DNA from: Bog-756 sp963718405
GTDB lineage: Bacteria > Actinomycetota > Acidimicrobiia > Acidimicrobiales > RAAP-2
NCBI GenBank assembly: GCA_963718405.1
Contig: CAVQYZ010000004.1
Span: 248,001 to 312,000, forward strand
DNA: 64,000 nt
Reading direction: 5' to 3'
Shown one piece after another: positions 59,825 through 64,000 of the stretch (its first letter is position 1; each line of letters begins with the position of its first letter). Under the pieces are notes generated by a model. That model was not told the origin of the DNA. It searched no databases and worked only from the letters and a program-made list of their open reading frames with translations. The translations under genes and the position numbers were made by a program.

Positions 59825-61417
59825 GCGACGGCGGCGGCCCGGGGTTGACCATCCCGGCCGTCACCGCCTCCGCAGCCGAACGGTACGGCGACCGGCCGGC
59901 CATCGAGGACGGCCCGACCCGGCTGACCTACACCGAGCTGGCCGACGAGGCCCGCACCTTCGCCGCCGCCCTCGCCGCCTCCGGCATCGAACCCGGCGAC
60001 CGGGTGGCCGTCTGGGCCTTCAACTGCGCCGAGTGGGTGGTGGCGGCCCTGGGCCTCTCCCGGGCCGGCGCGGTCCTGGTCCCCATCAACACCCGGTTCA
60101 AAGGGGCCGAAGCCGTCGACCTGCTCCTCCGGAGCCGAGCCCGGGCCCTGGTGACGGTGACCGACTTCCTCGGGACCGACTATGTGGCCCTGCTCCGCTC
60201 GACCGGCCACCGAGCTGCCCGACCTCGACACCGTCATCATCGCCCGGGGCCCGGCACCGGCCGGTGCCCACTCGTGGGCCGCCTTCGGCGAGCGGGCCAC
60301 CGACACCCACCGGCAGGTGGTGGACCAACGGGCGGAGCAGCTGGGCCCGGACGATCCCTCGGACATCTTGTTCACCTCGGGCACCACCGGTCGGCCCAAG
60401 GGCGTGGTCATGACCCACGGCCGGACCCTGTCCGTGGCCACCGACTGGGTGACCATGACCGGGCTGGGCCGCGACGACCGGTACCTCATGATGAACCCGT
60501 ACTTCCACATGTTCGGATTGAAGGCGGGCATCCTGGCCTGTGTGGCCGCCGGCGCCACCATGCTCCCCGAAGCGGTGTTCGACGTCGACCACATCCTGGG
60601 CCGGGTCGACGCCGAAGGGATCACCGTGCTGCCCGGGCCACCCACCTTGTACCAGTCGATCCTGGACCACCCGGGCCGGGACAGCTACCGGTTGGCCACG
60701 TTGCGGGTGGCGGTGACCGGGGCGGCCGACATCCCGGTCGAGCTGGTGCGCCGGGTCCACGACGAACTGCCCTTCTCCATGGTCATCACGGGGTACGGAC
60801 TGACCGAAGCGGGAACGGCCGCCTCGACCTCTCCGGAGGACGACGTGGAAACCATCGCCACCACTGTCGGGCGGCCGCGCCCCGGTTTCGAGGTGCGGAT
60901 CGTGGAGGATGACCGGGACGTCGACATCGGTGAGCCCGGCGAGGTGGTGCTGCGCGGCGTGAGCGTGATGGCCGGCTACCTCGACGATCCCGAAGCCACG
61001 GCCCTGGCACTCTCCCCGGACGGTTGGCTACGGACCGGTGACGTGGGAACGGTGGATGAGGCCGGCTACCTGCGTATCGTCGGGCGGATCAAGGACATGT
61101 TCATCGTCGGTGGCTTCAACGCCTACCCGGCCGAGATCGAGGAGCTCATGCTGGCCCACCCCGAGGTCCGACAGGTGGCGGTGATCGGCATCCCCGACGC
61201 CCGCCTCGGCGAGGTCGGGATGGCCTTTGTGGTTCCGGCTTCAGAGGAAGCCTCGGCCTCGGAGATCGTGGAGTGGTGCCGGGCCACCATGGCCAACTAC
61301 AAGGCCCCCAGGGTGGTGGAGCTGATCGATGAGCTGCCCCTCAACGCCACCGGCAAGGTGGTGAAGGACCTCCTGCGTCAACGGGTGGCCCCCGGCGGCG
61401 GAGGGGCCGGAGCGTGA
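59821..61417 (+). CDS. AMP-dependent acyl-CoA synthetase, FadD3-like, one frameshift
   Basis: About 532 residues. The first part (LTIPAVTASAAERYGDRPAIEDGPTRLTYTELADEA ... TRFKGAEAVDLLLRSRARALVTV) changes frame near 60204-60209. The second part has ILFTSGTTGRPKGVVMTHG, YGLTEAGT, DGWLRTGDVGTVDEAGYLRIVGRIKDMFIVGGFNAYPAEIEELM and LPLNATGKVVKDLLR. One surplus C in GGCCACC explains the break and gives STGTELPDLDTVI. It resembles FadD3-type ligases that act on steroid-ring-derived acids in Actinobacteria; this is by sequence feel, not a search. Coupled by overlap to both neighbours. Confidence 0.85.
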
Positions 61418-62608
61418 GCCCCGACCCCGGGTCGGGACTGTCCACCTTCGCCGGCCTCCGGGTGGTCGAGCTGGGGGTGTGGGTGGCCGCGCCCGCCGCC
61501 GCGGCGCTGTTGGCCGACTGGGGAGCCGATGTCATCAAGGTGGAAGCACCGGCGGGCGATCCCATGCGCCAGGTCTTCGGCTCGCTGGGCATCGACAGCG
61601 ACATGCCCAATCCGGCCTTCTCCCTCGACAACCGGGGCAAGCGGAGCGTGGTACTCGATCTCCGCCGGCCCGAGGGTCGACAGAGCCTGGAGGACCTCCT
61701 CGACACGGCCGACGTCTTCATCACCAACCTCCGGCCGGACTCCCTCGAAGGATTGGGCCTGGAGCCGGAGGCCACCGTGGGCCGCCATCCACGCCTGGTC
61801 TACTGCAGCATCAGCGGCTACGGACTGCACGGCGACGACCGCAACCGCCCCACCTATGACATCGGGGCGTTCTGGGCCCGGTCCGGCCTGTCCATGCAGA
61901 TGGCCGACCACGAAGGGAAACCCGCTCAACGCCCGAGGTGGGATCGGCGACCACATCACCGGGCTGGCCGCCCTCGGCGGGGTGCTGGCCGCGGTCATGG
62001 AGCAGCGGGCCACCGGTCGGGGACGGGTGGTCGAGGTGTCGCTCCTCCGCACCGGTACCTATGTGCTGGGGTGGGACCTCGGGTTGCAGATGACCCTGGG
62101 CAAGGTGGCCCGGGCCGAGCCGCGGCACCGCAACCAGGCGCCGTTGATGAATCCCTACCGGGCCGCCGACGGCAGTTGGTTCTTCCTCACCGGGCTGGAG
62201 GCCGGGCGCCACATCGCCGCGGTCTGCCGGGCCCTCGGCCATCTCGAGCTGCTGGAGGATCCGCGCTTCGCCGATGCCTCGTCCATCCGGCGGAACCGGG
62301 TCGAGGTCATCGCCATCCTGGACGGGATCATCGCCGGGCGACCGATGGTGGAGTGGGCCGAGCGGTTCGATGCCGAGGGGGTGTGGTGGGCCCCGGCCCA
62401 GACTCCGGCCGAAGTGGTGGAGGACCCGCAGCTGTTGGAGAACGAGGGCATCGTGGAGATCGACGGCGGCGGACGGGGGGCGGTGCAACGGTCGGTCAAC
62501 GGGCCGGTGAGCTTCTCCGACGTCGACGGGGGGCGCCGGGGACCGGTCCCCGGGCTGGGACAGCACACCGGGGAAGTGCTGGCCGAGGTGGCCGAACGCC
62601 GCTCCTGA
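61414..62608 (+). CDS. family III CoA-transferase (CaiB/BaiF type), one frameshift
   Basis: About 398 residues. Start GTG overlaps the ligase stop (GTGA). FAGLRVVELGVWVAAPAAAALLADWGADVIKVEAPAGDPMRQV, YCSISGYGLHGDDRNRPTYDIGAFWARSGLS with the catalytic Asp, then a frame change at about 61918-61923 (a missing base after AAACCC), then PLNARGGIGDHITGLAALGGVLAAVMEQRATG and SLLRTGTYVLGWDLGLQM to the end. The downstream half matches the CaiB-type family. It supplies CoA transfer in the same operon as the ligase and amidohydrolase. Confidence 0.85.
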
Positions 62609-62623
62609 TCGGCGCGTCCCCGG

Positions 62624-63338
62624 TCAGGCCGAGGTGGCGGGCGGTGGCGGCAGGGCCCGGCGAACGGCCCGGACCACCGTTGTCCCGCCGCCACGTGGTC
62701 GGCCACCTGGTCCTCGAGGGGATACCGATCGGGCAGCACCCGCGACAACGAGAGGAACAGTCCGGTCATCCCTACCCGGGGGTCGCCGAGGAGTGGACCC
62801 AGCGGAGCGGGCCCACCGAGGGCCAACCGCGGCCGGGCCACCAGGGCGTGGGCGTAGGGCACCCGCAGGAGCACCACGTTCAGGAAGAGCCGCTCCGGCC
62901 GGCTCTCGCCATCGGTCAGGTGGCGGTGCTCGAGATAGCCGGGACGACGGTGGCGTTGTGGGCCCGGTACCAGGTGCGGGCGGCCGGGTGGGCCACAAAG
63001 GACATCCACAGCCCGACGCTGTCGGCCGACATCGCTCCCCCCAGGCCACCGCTCCGCGCTATGGCCTCACACCCGTCGCGCAGGAGTCGTTCGTCCACCG
63101 CCCGCCACCACGGGCTGCCCGGTGGCGTGGCGGTCAACGGTTCGAGCACCCCCCGACGGAGTTGCCGGTGCATGGACGACAGGGCCGCCCGTCGAAACGG
63201 GAGGCGATGGGCGGCCCGACCGTCCGGCCCGCCGTAGGTCCGTTTGATCAGCTCGAGCCGGGCCTGCGGGCTCTCACGAACCGCCTCGACCTGGCGGCGC
63301 TCCCACTCCGCCGCGCCGGCCCGACCGGTCAACACCAC
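62624..63338 (-). CDS. conserved-looking protein of unknown function, two frameshifts
   Basis: About 238 residues, pieced from three frames: AEWERRQVEAVRESPQARLELIKRTYGG ... GLWMSFVAHPAARTWYRAHNATVV, then PGYLEHRHLTDGESRPERLFLNVVLLRVPYAHALVARPRLALG ... LGDPRVGMTGLFLSLSRVLPDRYPLED, then TTVVRAVRRALPPPPATSA. Breaks lie near 62939-62943 and 62683-62688, at short C/G runs, so indel error is likely. The chain is helical with conserved-looking Trp, Tyr, His and Arg residues. I do not recognise the family. The start (GTG 63338 or 63335) is uncertain. Its start is 50 bases downstream of the end of the acyl-CoA dehydrogenase gene on the same strand. Confidence 0.6.
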
Positions 63339-63388
63339 CCCTATTGCTTACAGCCTGGCCGGGCCGGTGGCCTCAGCCGGGCCCCCGA

Positions 63389-64000
63389 CTACGCCGAGTG
63401 GCGGGCCCGGGCCAGCAGGCCCCGGGCGATGACCAACCTCTGGATCTCGTTGGTGCCCTCGCCGATGACCATGAGCGGGGCGTCCCGGTAGTACCGCTCG
63501 ACGGGCAGGTCGGTGGTGTAACCGATGCCACCGTGGATGCGCATGGCCTCGGTGGCCAGTTCGAGGGCGGTCTCGCTGGCGAACAGTTTGGCCATACCCG
63601 CTTCGACGTCACAGCGCAGTCCGGCCGTCTTCCGTTCGGCGGCGTTCCGGGTGAGCAGGCGGGATGCCTCCAGTCGGGTGGCCATGTCGGCCAGCTTGAG
63701 TTGGATGGCCTGGTGTTCGGCGATGGGCTTGCCGAAGGTGCTCCGTTGCTGGGCGTAGGTCAGGGCGGCGTCGAAGGCGGCGCGGGCCACGCCCACCGCC
63801 CGTGCCGCGATGTTGATGCGCCCGATCTCCAGCACCCCGAGGATCTGGGGCAGGCCCCGGCCCGGCTCGCCGATGAGGTTGCCGGCCGGGATGCGATGGT
63901 CGGTGTAGGCCATCTCCACGGTTTCGACGCCCCGGTAGCCCAGCTTGCCCACGTGCCTGCTCACCGAGATCCCCTCGAAGTCCGGACCGGGCTCTTTTTC
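63389..64000 (-). CDS. acyl-CoA dehydrogenase (5' end beyond the window)
   Basis: The last 203 residues are visible and the frame is open to the window edge. Typical C-terminal half: VETVEMAYTDHRIPAGNLIGEPGRGLPQILGVLEIGRINIAARAVGVARAAFDAALTYAQQRSTFGKPIAEHQAIQLKLADMATRLEASRLL, MAKLFASETALELATEAMRIHGGIGYTTDLPVERYYRDAPLMVIGEGTNEIQRLVIARGLL. The catalytic Glu in the IGEGTNEIQ region is present. It belongs to the short-/medium-chain acyl-CoA dehydrogenase type and continues the catabolic island. Confidence 0.93.
   Translation of the reverse strand, partial: EKEPGPDFEGISVSRHVGKLGYRGVETVEMAYTDHRIPAGNLIGEPGRGLPQILGVLEIGRINIAARAVGVARAAFDAALTYAQQRSTFGKPIAEHQAIQLKLADMATRLEASRLLTRNAAERKTAGLRCDVEAGMAKLFASETALELATEAMRIHGGIGYTTDLPVERYYRDAPLMVIGEGTNEIQRLVIARGLLARARHSA

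Noticed and set aside
1..64000. tRNA or rRNA genes
   Set aside because: No T-loop (GTTCRANNC with flanking stem), CCA-type acceptor stem or rRNA core sequence was seen on either strand.

Overview
This is a high-GC actinobacterial chromosome segment, most likely from an Acidimicrobiia-type organism, possibly a metagenome-assembled one. The basis is a mycothiol-dependent formaldehyde dehydrogenase (mscR), two F420/luciferase-type oxidoreductases, a MarP-like periplasmic protease, a DtxR/IdeR-type iron box, several probable leaderless starts, and an exported protein built from GYWLVASDGG repeats, which are common in Acidimicrobiia. The class assignment is inference. I found no rRNA, tRNA, CRISPR array, transposase or phage gene.

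Layout. 1-6.1 kb: end of an unknown gene, a ppk2-adk pair (polyphosphate/nucleotide phosphorylation), an SnoaL-like protein, an APC amino-acid permease, and the conserved mscR plus metallo-hydrolase pair. 6.1-14.2 kb: a tandem surface/export locus with two cassettes. Each has a strong TTGACA promoter, an almost identical PstS-like solute-binding protein, and a partner exported protein; one partner carries eight fibronectin III domains and the other is short. About 1.5 kb is duplicated at a constant offset of 5064 bp. 14.2-26 kb: PLP decarboxylase, VOC protein, methyltransferase, BNR-repeat lipoprotein, MarP-like protease, a GH15 glycosidase with a histone-H1-like tail, MBL hydrolase, membrane-anchored esterase, DMT exporter and a small lipoprotein. 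26-34 kb: a GGDEF-EAL protein, an iron-type ABC binding protein and fused permease under an iron box (no ATPase nearby), a GT2 glycosyltransferase and an LLM oxidoreductase. 34-36.8 kb: two exported proteins, one with six 42-residue repeats.

36.9-64 kb is a catabolic island for CoA-activated, probably cyclic (steroid-, terpenoid- or aromatic-like) compounds. It contains aldehyde dehydrogenase, four SDRs, thiolase, three acyl-CoA dehydrogenases, enoyl-CoA hydratase, two acyl-CoA ligases, two family III CoA-transferases, a KshB-like reductase, a Rieske oxygenase, a P450, a TauD-type dioxygenase, two amidohydrolases, a carboxymuconolactone-decarboxylase-like protein and a TetR regulator. Many genes overlap by 1-4 bp, so they form operons. 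Shared sequence motifs in front of several of them suggest co-regulation.

At least ten genes are interrupted by apparent single-base indels (about twelve in 64 kb). The reading resumes cleanly in another frame each time. The pattern looks more like residual sequencing/assembly error than decay, although two of the indels sit in G5 runs of paired surface-protein genes and might be phase-variable. Frameshifted genes are given here as one feature spanning both parts.
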